64,000 nucleotides of DNA from CAVVEQ01 sp963804865 (GTDB lineage Bacteria; Chloroflexota; Anaerolineae; Anaerolineales; Anaerolineaceae): the NCBI GenBank assembly GCA_963804865.1, contig CAWDSH010000042.1, forward strand, positions 434,001 through 498,000. The letters run 5' to 3'. Shown here piece by piece: positions 43,750 through 52,391 of the stretch (its first letter is position 1; each line of letters opens with the position of its first letter). The notes beneath the pieces were generated by a model. That model was not told the origin of the DNA, ran no database searches, and saw nothing but the letters and a program-made list of their open reading frames with translations. The translations under genes were made by a program, and so were the position numbers.

Positions 43750-46218
43750 ATGGGATCAGACAAAGGTTTTTTTCTTGGTAAAGTTGTACGATATCAATAA
43801 AAAGAAAGTTCTTGAAGATAAGGTAATCTATGATCCATCGGACCTGACCACGCACGGCATCGTTACCGGTATGACCGGATCCGGGAAAACCGGGTTCTGC
43901 ATTGGTCTGCTGGAAGAAGCTGCCTTGCAGGGCATCCCCGCGATTGTTGTGGATCCCAAGGGGGATCTGACAAACCTTATCCTTCATTTTCCCGATCAGC
44001 TGCCGGCTGATTTTGAGCCCTGGATCGATCCGGATGCTGCCATGCGCCAGAATAAAACGACAGCGCAGTTGGCGGAAGAAACAGCAAAAAACTGGAAGGA
44101 AGGCCTGGCTTCATGGGGATTGGGTAAGGAACAACTCCAGGCGCTTAAGAATTCAGCCAAATTCACCATTTTCACACCCGGCTCGACTGCCGGCCACCCG
44201 GTCAATATCCTCTCTTCGTTTGAAGCCCCGGTGATTCCCTGGGAGGAAAACCGGGAATTACTGCGCGAAAAAATTGCCAGCACAGTGACTGCCTTATTAG
44301 GTCTGATCGGATTGAAGGATATAGATCCTCTTGCGCTCCCGCGAGCATATCCTGCTTTCCAACCTGATTGAAAATGCCTGGAGCCAGGGAAAATCACTGG
44401 ATCTACCTTCACTCATACTGCAAACGCAGAAACCACCCATTGAACGCCTGGGGGCATTTGCGGTGGATACTTTCTTCCCTGAGCAGGATCGCTTTGAATT
44501 GGCCATGCTATTGAACAATTTCCTGGCTGCGCCTTCATTCGAGACCTGGTTGGAAGGTCAGCCGCTGGACATCAATGCCATCCTCTTCACCAAGGATCAA
44601 AAACCACGCCACAGCATTTTTTACATGGCACATTTAAGTGACAATGAGCGGATGTTCTTCACCACACTGCTCTTTGCGGCCATCGAAACATGGATGTTCA
44701 CCCAGCGTGGAACCGGAAGCCTGCGCGCGATCGTCTATTTTGACGAGATCATGGGATACATGCCCCCCGTAGCCAACCCGCCTTCCCGGCCTATTCTTTT
44801 AAGGTTATTGAAACAAGCCCGCGCTTTTGGTCTGGGTCTTCTACTTGCCACGCAGAACCCCGTGGACGTGGATTACAAGGCATTATCCAATGCCGGTACC
44901 TGGGTGATCGGCCGTTTGCAAACAGACCAGGATAAGCAGCGCCTCCTCGATGGGCTGCAAAGCGCAACCGGAGCTTTGGACCGCAACGTGTTTGACCGGT
45001 TGATTTCCGGGCTCAGCAAACGCGTGTTTTTATTACACAATGTGCATGAATCCAAACCGGTCGTTTTTACCACGCGGTGGGCAATGAATTACCTGGCAGG
45101 ACCATTGACCCGAACGCAAATACCAGCATTGAATGCCCTGGCAGGTTCTCCGACCAGTACCATGACTTCAACATCAAAAGACACTACGAAGAGTCCATTG
45201 AAATCATCCATTCTTGGGAACAGCTGCAGGGGTTGGCAGTGGTGCAGGCCTGGCGTCTGCGCGACCGGCAGCTCCCAGTGGCGTGGATGAATATTTCCTG
45301 CCTTTCGAACTGGATCCTGCAGCAGCAGCGCGGGAACAGGGCACCACACTCCCGGCGAATGTAACTGCGAAGAAAATTTTCTACAAGCCAACATTTCTAA
45401 CGCAGGCGCAGGTCAGATACTTCAACAAGAAATATGGGATCAACCTCGAAAAACGACTGACAAGCGTGGTGGATCAATTGCCTGGTGGACTTCCGCGATG
45501 GGAGGAATTTAATTTCCGGGAGATCAAGCCCGAACAATTCCAGAACAGCCCTCAACCCAATTCCCATTTCAATCCAATTCCTTCCTGGCTGGGCGAGCGC
45601 AAGAAATTGGACGACCTTCAAAAGGATTTCACCAGCTGGATTTACCGCACGGCAGCGTTGGAGATCTTTGTGAACGAGGAACTGGACCTGGCGAGCAAAC
45701 CTGGTGAGAGCAGGCAGAGCTTTATTAGCCGCTGCGTGCAGGCAGCCAGGACTCAACCTTCCCGAGGAAGAGCCGGCAATGAAAATGAACGTCGCATCCA
45801 GTCATTGAAGCAGAAGATCGCCACGGCGGAACTTAAGGTTAAAAGGGATAAGGATGAAGTCGGCCAGCGCAACGTGGAAATGGGAGCCAAGGCATTGGAC
45901 ACCGTATTTGGTTTATTGACCAGACGAAAGAGGAGTCTTTCACCCGGGGTCACGAAATTCCGCATGGCACAGGAAGCGAAGGCTGACCTGGAATTATCCG
46001 AGAAGAATCTCGAAGATCTTAAACAACAACTTCAAGCCCTCGAGCAGGAGCAACAGGCAGGTGGCATGGGCGAGGGCGATATGGTATCTGATAACGTGAT
46101 CGAGATCCCAATTTCACCGCAACAACGGGATATTTATGTTGAATACTCGGGGATCCTCTGGTTACCTTATTACCAATTGGAGAATGGGATCGAATTCCCG
46201 GCATATAAAAACGACTAG
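43750..46218 (+). CDS. HerA-like/DUF853 ATPase, three frame breaks
   Basis: An ATPase of about 822 residues. Walker A is GIVTGMTGSGKTGF near residue 45, Walker B is AIVYFDEIMGYMPP near residue 335, and GLGLLLATQNPVDVDYKAL is the sensor/arginine-finger region. Such proteins resemble HerA helicases or conjugation-type DNA pumps. The C-terminal part (about residue 600 on) is charged and coiled-coil rich (RRIQSLKQKIATAELKVK, ELSEKNLEDLKQQLQALEQE). Three frame changes at about 43783, 44330 and 45219 are each repaired by removing one base. The start is at ATG 43750 after GGAGGAAAC. No nuclease partner such as NurA lies next to it. Confidence 0.78.
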
Positions 46219-46223
46219 AACTA

Positions 46224-46250
46224 AAAACTCCCGGTTATACCGGGAGTTTT
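46224..46250. terminator. bidirectional terminator
   Basis: Perfect 12-bp stem AAAACTCCCGGT/ACCGGGAGTTTT (46224-46235 with 46239-46250) between the HerA-like gene and the end of recR. Confidence 0.82.
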
Positions 46251-46857
46251 ATGTCATTTCCTGACGTCCAGCGAGCGCCCTGAGCAGGGTGTTCTGATCT
46301 GCATATTCGAGATCACCGCCCATGGGCAGTCCACGTGCGAGGCGGGTCAGGCGCACGCCGAAGGGGAGCAGCTGTTGTTTCAGATAAAGAGCAGTGGCAT
46401 CTCCTTCCATGCTGGGATTGGTCGCCAGGATAACCTCTTTTATCTCACCACCCTTCACACGCTCAATCAAAGGACGGATGCGGAGATCATCCGGCCCGAT
46501 GCCTTCGATGGGTGAGATAACCCCGTGCAGTACGTGATAAAGACCTGTAAAACCACCCGTCTGCTCCAGGACGAGGACATCCAAAGGTTCTTCCACCACG
46601 CATAAGGATGCTGGCTGACGTTTCGGATCCGAACAAATATCACATAATCCCTGGTTGGCAAGCGTAATATTAAAACATTGGGGGCAGAGATCGGTTGCTG
46701 ACTTTAGAGCCTGCAAGGCTTCAGCAAGCTGCCTGGGCACATCATCGGATCCGCGCAGGAGATAAAAAGTCAAACGGGAGGCAGTTTTTGGTCCTATACC
46801 GGGCAGACGCTCGAAGGCGCTGATCAGGTTTTGGACGGGTGCAGGAAGTGAGGGCAT
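46249..46857 (-). CDS. recR: recombination mediator RecR
   Basis: Works with RecO and RecF to load RecA on gapped DNA. The 202-residue protein has the N-terminal helix-hairpin-helix (AFERLPGIGPKTASRLTFYL), a four-Cys zinc site CPQCFN and CDICSD, and a Toprim domain with VVEEPLDVLVLEQTG and ILATNPSMEGDATALYL. Its ATG overlaps the stop of ybaB (TAATG at 46857), so it is coupled to that gene. It lies in the common dnaX-ybaB-recR order. Confidence 0.96.
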   Translation of the reverse strand: MPSLPAPVQNLISAFERLPGIGPKTASRLTFYLLRGSDDVPRQLAEALQALKSATDLCPQCFNITLANQGLCDICSDPKRQPASLCVVEEPLDVLVLEQTGGFTGLYHVLHGVISPIEGIGPDDLRIRPLIERVKGGEIKEVILATNPSMEGDATALYLKQQLLPFGVRLTRLARGLPMGGDLEYADQNTLLRALAGRQEMT

Positions 46858-47193
46858 TAAAATCCCAAACCACCAAGCCCGCCGGCAAGGGGTCCCATCG
46901 TTTCGGCAGCCATCTGGCGGGATTGATCCAACGCCAGGTTGAATGCGGACAAGAGCAGATCCTGCAACATTTCAGCATCTGCGTCTTTTAAGAGTATCGG
47001 GATTGATTTCTATGGTTTTACACACCTGATTTCCCGTGATCGTTACTTTCACTACACCGCCGCCGACACTGGCGGTGGTTGTTTGTTCAGCGAGTTGGGC
47101 TTGCGCAGTTTCCATTTGTTCCTGCAGCTTTTTTATCTGCTGCATCATTCCGCCACCACCCACCCCTGCCGGTCTATTGAATCCTTTTGCCAT
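46857..47193 (-). CDS. ybaB: YbaB/EbfC nucleoid-associated protein, one frame break
   Basis: A DNA-binding nucleoid protein of about 111 residues when repaired. The N-terminal part MMQQIKKLQEQMETAQAQL and VVKVTITGNQVCKTIEINPD are typical. The downstream continuation is DADAEMLQDLLLSAFNLALD followed by QSRQMAAETMGPLAGG. An extra A in a run of four near 46986-46990 separates the frames. Its stop overlaps the start of recR, and dnaX ends four bases before it. Confidence 0.88.
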
Positions 47194-47197
47194 TCAT

Positions 47198-48835
47198 TCA
47201 CTCCTTGTGGACGATTTTCCCGCCTTCATTGATCGCAGTTCCAACGATGCCATCACCGGAAATGCCAAGATCTTCAGGGGCATTCTGTGCTTTTTCATTG
47301 ACGACAACGACGGATATCGGGATCTCGAAACCGAGGACTTCAAAAATTGCCTCCCGGGTGACACCAAGATTCTCTTCCGTTTCCATCTTCGATTTCAATA
47401 GGTCGCTGGCAAAACCGAGCAGAAGGCTTTCACCTTTTATAGTGCGCAGCTTGCATGAGTTTAATAGACCTTCGGTTTGGGAACGCTTTTTCTTGATCAC
47501 CACACGAATCTGATCCCAGCTCGACATGACCTCAGCAAGCCTTCCTGGATCCGCCTTTTTACTTTCATGGGATTTCACTTCAGCAGGTGGATTGGATGCG
47601 GTTGGCGGTTCGGGTTTTGGATCGGTTTTCGTTGAGACTCCGGTAACATTCTTAACCGGATTTGGTGGTGATTTTTGTTGTATGAACGCAGGCGGCCTGG
47701 ATTGCACTTGTGGTTGTAGCGGAGATGATTTGGCAGGCGCAGGTCTTCCCACTTGCTCCGGTCCATGGATGGCCTCGACGATGGCGAGTTCCAGCGAAAG
47801 GGACGGCTGCCAGTTATTGCGTGATTCCATCGCTGCATAATTGAACAGGCGAATTGCTCCCATCAGAACTGAAGGCTCAAAGCTCTGCGCCTGGTCTTTC
47901 ATCTGGGCTTTTTGCTCCGTGGTGGCATCCACTTGATCAGAATTACCCATGCGGATGAGAAGCAGGGCGCGAAGGTATTCAACAATCTGGCGGGCAAACT
48001 GGCGCGGATCGCTGCCGCCATCCAATGCTTGATGGATGATCTGCAGACCATCGGCGGCTTTATGCTCCTGGATGGATTTGACCAGGGCAATCACATTCTG
48101 ATTGGCACTGGTACCCAAAACCATTTGGGCAGTTGAAAGCGAGATCTCTTCACCTGAAGAGGTAAGCTGATCAAGCAGGGATATCGCATCCCGTGAACTA
48201 CCCGTGGATTGGCGGGCGATCAGGACCAAGGTTTCCTTTGAAATTGAGAATTTTTCTTTTTCAACGATCTTCTCAAGCTGTACCACGATATGGTTGACCG
48301 GGATGCGGCGAAATTCATGCCGCTGGCAACGAGAGAGTACCGTTGGTGGGATCTTATGCACCTCGGTGGTCGCGAGGATGAAAATCGCATGCGGGGGCGG
48401 TTCTTCCAGGGTCTTCAGCAGTGCATTGAAGGCTGCCGTGGAGAGCATGTGAACTTCATCAATGATATAAACCTTATATTTTCCCTCGGATGGCAGAAAA
48501 TTAATCTTGTCACGCAGGTCACGAACATCATCCACGCTGGTATTCGAGGCAGCGTCGATTTCGATCAAATCCATGAAACGACTTTCATTCACGGCGCGGC
48601 AATGCTCGCATTTATCGCAAGGCCTGGATTTTGGATCCTCTGAAAGGCAATTCACCGCTTTGGCCAGGAGCCGGGCTGTAGTGGTTTTTCCGGTGCCACG
48701 TGGACCGGAAAAGAGATAGGCATGTCCTTCCCTGCCGGATTGAACAGCATTCTTCAACGTTTGAATGACATGATCCTGTCCAATCACTTCTTCCCAAAGA
48801 TGAGGACGCCATTTTCGATAGAGTGCCTGTGACAT
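47198..48835 (-). CDS. dnaX: DNA polymerase III subunit tau/gamma
   Basis: Clamp-loader ATPase of the replisome. The 545-residue protein has Walker A GPRGTGKTTTARLLA, the zinc knuckle with CLSEDPKSRPCDKCEHC, Walker B VYIIDEVHML and the sensor SRCQRHEFRRI. The collar domain follows, then a Pro/Lys/Ser-rich linker and a C-terminal domain with MSSWDQIRVVIKKKRSQTEG. I see no slippery A-run with hairpin of the kind that makes the short gamma form. First replication gene of dnaX-ybaB-recR. Confidence 0.95.
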   Translation of the reverse strand: MSQALYRKWRPHLWEEVIGQDHVIQTLKNAVQSGREGHAYLFSGPRGTGKTTTARLLAKAVNCLSEDPKSRPCDKCEHCRAVNESRFMDLIEIDAASNTSVDDVRDLRDKINFLPSEGKYKVYIIDEVHMLSTAAFNALLKTLEEPPPHAIFILATTEVHKIPPTVLSRCQRHEFRRIPVNHIVVQLEKIVEKEKFSISKETLVLIARQSTGSSRDAISLLDQLTSSGEEISLSTAQMVLGTSANQNVIALVKSIQEHKAADGLQIIHQALDGGSDPRQFARQIVEYLRALLLIRMGNSDQVDATTEQKAQMKDQAQSFEPSVLMGAIRLFNYAAMESRNNWQPSLSLELAIVEAIHGPEQVGRPAPAKSSPLQPQVQSRPPAFIQQKSPPNPVKNVTGVSTKTDPKPEPPTASNPPAEVKSHESKKADPGRLAEVMSSWDQIRVVIKKKRSQTEGLLNSCKLRTIKGESLLLGFASDLLKSKMETEENLGVTREAIFEVLGFEIPISVVVVNEKAQNAPEDLGISGDGIVGTAINEGGKIVHKE

Positions 48836-48855
48836 AAAATGTGATTCCTATTTGA

Positions 48856-49362
48856 TTAAGGTATTAAAAATACAGCGCGTTCTTTTCCATCGGGATCAAG
48901 AATATGGATTTCTTCACCCGTATGCCATACCGGGCTGGTCAATCCCCAGAAAAGATCAAGAGCAGAATCATTCCCTGTCCGGGTGGACAATGTAATGATG
49001 GCCCCTTCGGTATAAAGGCGCATGTGCGCCGGGAATGAATAAATATTCCCGTCATCATCCTCCAACCGCCAGCCATTCAAGCAAAGCTCACCAGCTCCCA
49101 CCCGTTGAATACTGACCTCTTCCTTTTGTGCATCACCGGTCCCAAAAACGGAAATGACCTGAAGCGTATCCGCATTCTTGGGGGGAACAAACGGTTCACA
49201 TTCGCCGGAGCCGATCATCTGTGGAGGCTGAGGGGTGATCTCCAATCCAGGAGTGACAACCTGATGGGTGCGATCCCAAATATACAGAACCAACAAAGTT
49301 GTCAGTGCTGAGATCAAAACATTCAGTACAATAAAGGGGACAGATTTTAAGGATGATTTCAT
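48856..49362 (-). CDS. membrane-anchored lamin-tail-like domain protein
   Basis: A protein of about 168 residues with a signal/anchor helix (VLNVLISALTTLLVLYIWD), a short Pro-rich linker and a C-terminal domain that resembles a lamin tail (LTD) beta-sandwich. The signature is GAGELCLNGWRLEDDDGNIY and the following TEGAIITLSTRTGNDSALD. LTD proteins are secreted adhesive or scaffold proteins in bacteria; the partner here is unknown. The start at 49362 is preferred over 49395. It lies 21 bases upstream of dnaX on the same strand. Confidence 0.65.
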   Translation of the reverse strand: MKSSLKSVPFIVLNVLISALTTLLVLYIWDRTHQVVTPGLEITPQPPQMIGSGECEPFVPPKNADTLQVISVFGTGDAQKEEVSIQRVGAGELCLNGWRLEDDDGNIYSFPAHMRLYTEGAIITLSTRTGNDSALDLFWGLTSPVWHTGEEIHILDPDGKERAVFLIP

Positions 49363-49421
49363 AGCCTGTCTGGCTAGAATCATAGCACAATTCAATATAA
49401 AAAAACATTAAGGATGCTGCC

Positions 49422-49896
49422 TTGCTTTACTTTATTGATGGTCACAATCTTGTTCCCCATATCCGGGGATTGAATCTCTCGGATCTTGATGATGAAATGC
49501 AGCTGATCGAAAGGCTACTGCTCTTTACGAAGGGTAAACGGAACACAATCGAAGTTTATTTTGACCAGGCTGCAGCTGGACATAGTGGATCACGGAAATT
49601 TGGGCAATTGACAGCTCATTTTGTCTCCTCTGCAACGATCGCCGACGAAGCGATCATCAACCGCGTACGAAAGATGGGAGCAGCGGCGAAGAATTGTACG
49701 GTAGTCACCTCTGACCGGCGGATCATAGCGGAATGCAACTCTTTGAAAGTGAAAGCTTTACCATCCGCCGAATTTGCTGTCTTGATGCAAAAGAGTGCTG
49801 AAAAACTTGCGAAGGAAACAAAAGAAAATAGCGGAGCTCAGTGATGCGGAGATAGAGGAGTGGATGAAATTTTTTTCAGGCAGTGAAAAATTCTAA
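49422..49896 (+). CDS. NYN-domain (YacP-like) nuclease, one frame break
   Basis: A PIN/NYN-fold endoribonuclease of about 157 residues. The acidic site begins LYFIDGHNLVPHI and continues with IEVYFDQAAAGHSG, DEAIINRVRK and TVVTSDRRIIAECNS, giving four conserved Asp/Glu. The start is TTG 49422, following AAGGATG. The tail in the other frame (KIAELSDAEIEEWMKFFSGS) is a normal family end. Removing a base near 49824 joins it and moves the stop from 49844 to 49896. Relatives cut structured RNA; the target is unknown. Confidence 0.78.
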
Positions 49897-49950
49897 AACA
49901 AACTTAATCAAATTCTTAATTCTAATTAATGCAAATCTGATGAACTTTGT

Positions 49951-50112
49951 TATATTAAATACAGGCGCCAAACTTTTACTGGTATAAAACAGGTGCCTTG
50001 CCACCAGGAGCCTTTGTCAGCTTGTCCCCCCCAGGCTGGCAGTCAAAGCAAATGGTGACATTCCCTCCGTGAAGATTGTCAGGCATGTACCCCATGCCTG
50101 ACAATCGCTTTA
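49951..50112 (+). ncRNA. unclassified structured RNA candidate
   Basis: About 320 bases separate the NYN nuclease and the following lipoprotein gene without a coding frame. A TATATT box (49951-49956) is followed by a series of hairpins. GGCGCC/GGTGCC flanks an A/T-rich loop; CACCA/TGGTG encloses a second stem built from CTTTG/CAAAG. A 14-bp hairpin (50074-50087 with 50093-50106), GATTGTCAGGCATG/CATGCCTGACAATC, closes it, followed by GCTTTAA. The closing stem is terminator-like though its T-run is weak. I could not match it to RNase P, SRP, tmRNA, 6S or a known riboswitch. Confidence 0.5.
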
Positions 50113-50148
50113 ATGGAGGATATCCCGAATATCATTCTCGTGTTTATC

Positions 50149-50177
50149 TTGACGTAAATGCGATTAACGAAAATAAT
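50149..50177 (+). promoter_or_regulatory. promoter of the lipoprotein gene at 50218
   Basis: TTGACG (50149-50154), a 17-base spacer and AATAAT (50172-50177), placing the start about 35 bases before the ATG. Confidence 0.7.
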
Positions 50178-50217
50178 TAGAGGGTAAAACTTGACCATAC
50201 TAATTTCAAGAGGATCA

Positions 50218-50991
50218 ATGAAAGCTAATGTTTTATTCATCGCAATTTTCATAAGCCTGTTATTAGCAGCTTGTGGCCCTAAAGAAATCACACCCACCGG
50301 GCAGGAACCCATTGCTCCACAGATACCAGCAGAGTCTCTCGAAGAAGCTCAACCCCAAATGGAAGTACCTCCGGTTACAAATGTCCTGTGTCCTGAGTAT
50401 TACAGGGAGGAGTTTGGCGGTACCGAAACCACCACCTGCTGGCAGCCACTTCGACCACTGATCGTGGTGGGAAATGAGCGCGACAAAGTAACCACCGGGT
50501 TGACCGAAAGCGGGATAAAAATCAGAGTCGATGCAACAACCACCTATGCTTACATCCTTTACCCGGGTGGTGCCTATACCGATGTGATCGTTTCCGCGGA
50601 AGTAACCAGTACAGGTGTGAATAACCACGGGGCGGTGCTCATGTGCAGGGCAACCGATTCAGGTTGGTATGAGGCACGGGTTTCCACGGCAGGTTATTTT
50701 TCCGTGTTTAAATATGAATATGCCAGGGATATTGCCGGACGCAATGCATATTATGATTATGTGCTGGATAGGCCATCCGGTGACATCGAAATGGGCACCG
50801 AGAAAACCAATGCCATACAATTAGCCTGCATGGGAGATTCGCTGATCCTGACGATCAATGGTAAAGAGGTATTCAATCGCAAGGTCGCCACGGATTTCAC
50901 TGAACCGGGCTTGATCGGGATAGGTGCACTCTCGTTCACCCATCATCCAGTCAGCCTGATCTTTGACAGCATCACCATCAGTAAGCCTTAA
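50218..50991 (+). CDS. lipoprotein with a concanavalin-like domain
   Basis: A secreted lipoprotein of 257 residues; not assigned to a named family with confidence. The lipobox LLLAACG puts Cys at residue 19. A Pro/Glu-rich spacer (residues 22-55) follows. The C-terminal 190 residues have the alternating strands of a laminin-G/3-keto-disaccharide hydrolase-like sandwich, for example TDVIVSAEVTSTGVNNHGAV, YEARVSTAGYFSVFKYE and ILTINGKEVFNRKV. ATG 50218 follows AAGAGGATC and is preferred over TTG 50191. Its own promoter lies upstream. Confidence 0.7.
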   Translation: MKANVLFIAIFISLLLAACGPKEITPTGQEPIAPQIPAESLEEAQPQMEVPPVTNVLCPEYYREEFGGTETTTCWQPLRPLIVVGNERDKVTTGLTESGIKIRVDATTTYAYILYPGGAYTDVIVSAEVTSTGVNNHGAVLMCRATDSGWYEARVSTAGYFSVFKYEYARDIAGRNAYYDYVLDRPSGDIEMGTEKTNAIQLACMGDSLILTINGKEVFNRKVATDFTEPGLIGIGALSFTHHPVSLIFDSITISKP

Positions 50992-51004
50992 TCAAAATTC
51001 TTAA

Positions 51005-51033
51005 TTGAAATTCACCCCGTCTTGTGCTATATT
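51005..51033 (+). promoter_or_regulatory. strong promoter of a structured RNA
   Basis: TTGAAA (51005-51010), a 17-base spacer and TATATT (51028-51033); the expected start is about 51040. Confidence 0.75.
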
Positions 51034-51039
51034 ATTTTT

Positions 51040-51235
51040 ACATGAGCAACCTCATGTAAGCGAAAACCGCATAGACGCTCTCTGATCTACCTTTTTACCG
51101 TGGCACAGCCACATATAAGATACTGTTGTATCTCATGATTGAAAGGTGACGCGCTGGCTCGGATGAGCAGCTCCTGCTACTGGCGGGATTGTCGTCGAGA
51201 GAACCCCCTTCTATGCGAGGTTGCTCATGTTTTAT
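51040..51235 (+). ncRNA. unclassified structured RNA with long closing stem (about 190 nt)
   Basis: Its two ends form a perfect 14-bp helix, ACATGAGCAACCTC (51040-51053) with GAGGTTGCTCATGT (51217-51230), and the latter is followed by TTTATTTT as a terminator. Directly inside lie GCATAGA/TCTATGC (7 bp) and CTCTC/GAGAG. Deeper are GTGGC/GCCAC, AGATAC/GTATCT and ACCTTT/AAAGGT hairpins. Size (about 190 nt), free-standing position and own promoter resemble 6S RNA. The branched interior differs from the simple 6S rod, so I leave it unclassified. No open frame crosses it convincingly. Confidence 0.65.
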
Positions 51236-51252
51236 TTTAAAATTGATCCCTC

Positions 51253-51281
51253 TTGAAGGCTTTTTTCTGGAATGCTATAAT
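51253..51281 (+). promoter_or_regulatory. promoter of tRNA-Arg
   Basis: TTGAAG (51253-51258), a 17-base spacer and TATAAT (51276-51281). Confidence 0.75.
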
Positions 51282-51290
51282 TCAGTCAAC

Positions 51291-51364
51291 ACCCCAGTAG
51301 CTCAAATGGATAGAGTAAGGCACTCCTAACGCCTTGGTTGAGGGTTCAAGTCCCTCCTGGGGTA
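51291..51364 (+). tRNA. tRNA-Arg(CCT)
   Basis: A 74-base tRNA without encoded CCA: acceptor stem ACCCCAG/CTGGGGT (first pair A-T), anticodon loop CTCCTAA (anticodon CCT), T-arm GAGGG TTCAAGT CCCTC. The anticodon stem AGGCA/CGCCT ends in an A-C mismatch at the loop. A strong terminator directly follows. Confidence 0.93.
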
Positions 51365-51366
51365 TA

Positions 51367-51398
51367 AAAACATTCTCCAAGATTGGAGAATGTTTTTA
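51367..51398 (+). terminator. intrinsic terminator of tRNA-Arg
   Basis: A 12-bp stem AACATTCTCCAA/TTGGAGAATGTT (51369-51380 with 51383-51394) with a T-run. Confidence 0.85.
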
Positions 51399-51421
51399 AT
51401 CACTGTGGTGATCCGCTTCCT

Positions 51422-51769
51422 TTACAAATCTGCAGGTGGATTTAAATCCTGGAGATCATCCAAGCGTGTCTTTTTACGTCGAATCCAGAGGAAGAGGACC
51501 TGCCCATCGTGAGTTTCCAGTGAGCGGGCAGCCATGATGGGTGCCTGCTCCTCCAGACCTAGCTCATTGCGGTAATGGAGATGCATTTTGCCACGCTTGA
51601 ACCATGCCCTGTGGCAGCGTTCCACCAACTCTGCGCCGTTATAGGTGCGAAGATGGGTGACAGCCATTTCAAAAAGCCGGGGGGTATCTGTAAGTCCCAA
51701 AGCCCAGCCATCATTCACAGATTCAAAGATGGGGGGAGGACCTTCGATGATGGTGATCTTATCGTCCAT
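51422..51769 (-). CDS. hypothetical protein
   Basis: Not recognised. A 115-residue soluble protein from ATG 51769 (MDDKITIIEGPPPIFESVND), with no signal peptide or membrane helix. It contains the amphipathic stretch LVERCHRAWFKRGKMHLHYR and ends in an acidic tail. The strand order looks like a small alpha/beta domain, but I see no motif that names it. It stands alone; I see no operon. Confidence 0.5.
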   Translation of the reverse strand: MDDKITIIEGPPPIFESVNDGWALGLTDTPRLFEMAVTHLRTYNGAELVERCHRAWFKRGKMHLHYRNELGLEEQAPIMAARSLETHDGQVLFLWIRRKKTRLDDLQDLNPPADL

Positions 51770-51896
51770 GGTCAGGCGATATCATACCATTAATGAATTT
51801 CACACTGTTGAAATCTAATAATGCTCTTATCTATCGTTAGGATAATTCTGATAATAAAACCGTATCATTGAAGAAACAATAAAAGGAGAATAAACC

Positions 51897-52313
51897 ATGT
51901 TTTATTATGTGTCCCCTTTCAGGCATCCCATGCGACACCAAATGATGCAGCGAATGCATGAAAATCGCTACGATGATTCTGAATGTGAATACCCTCTACC
52001 CATCGAAGTCAAAGCTGACAGCGATGGATACCAGATCAGGGCGATCATACCTGGTGTGAAATCAGAAGACCTCGACATCCAGATTGTGAATGACCAGGTC
52101 ACCATCAGCGGCGAATTCAAAAACGAATCTGCCGAGGGAGTCCAGTACCTGGCCCGAGAATTACCGGAAGGAAAATTTTCACGCAGTTTTTCCCTGCCGG
52201 ATCAGCTCAATCCTTCCAAAGCGGAAGCAAAACTGGTGGATGGGATCCTCACTTTGAGCATCCCCAAGGCAGAGGAAGCCAAACCAAAAACAATCAAAGT
52301 TGCCATCAAGTAA
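51897..52313 (+). CDS. small heat shock protein, Hsp20 family
   Basis: ATP-independent chaperone that holds unfolding proteins. The 138-residue product has a short N-terminus rich in Met and His (RHPMRHQMMQRMHEN), then an alpha-crystallin domain (about 35-125) with PIEVKADSDGYQIRAIIPGV. The C-terminal end has the ALVDGILTLSIPKAEE-like strand (AKLVDGILTLSIPKAEE) and the exposed tail KPKTIKVAIK. An AAAGGAG ribosome site precedes the ATG; a terminator follows. No HrcA (CIRCE) inverted repeat is obvious. Confidence 0.92.
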   Translation: MFYYVSPFRHPMRHQMMQRMHENRYDDSECEYPLPIEVKADSDGYQIRAIIPGVKSEDLDIQIVNDQVTISGEFKNESAEGVQYLARELPEGKFSRSFSLPDQLNPSKAEAKLVDGILTLSIPKAEEAKPKTIKVAIK

Positions 52314-52324
52314 CTAATCGAAAT

Positions 52325-52356
52325 AAAAGAGCAGTGAGAAATCACTGCTCTTTTAT
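52325..52356 (+). terminator. intrinsic terminator of hsp20
   Basis: A 12-bp-class stem AAAAGAGCAGTGA/TCACTGCTCTTTT with a GAAA-like loop, followed by A/T. Confidence 0.8.
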
Positions 52357-52379
52357 AATTAATATCACTTACTTTGGCT

Positions 52380-52385
52380 TAAAAT
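52380..52385 (+). promoter_or_regulatory. TAAAAT -10 box for birA, probably leaderless
   Basis: TAAAAT ends six bases before the ATG at 52392, the same spacing type as at 861, 5148 and 56066. Confidence 0.35.
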
Positions 52386-52391
52386 CAATCC

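Noticed and set aside
47198..48835. Programmed -1 frameshift making the gamma form of DnaX
   Set aside because: No A-rich slippery heptamer followed by a stem was found in the linker region.
49951..51235. RNase P RNA, SRP RNA or tmRNA in the gene-poor stretch around 50-51 kb
   Set aside because: Conserved cores (for example GAGGAAAGTCC for RNase P, or GGAAGCAGCC-type SRP sequence) are absent.
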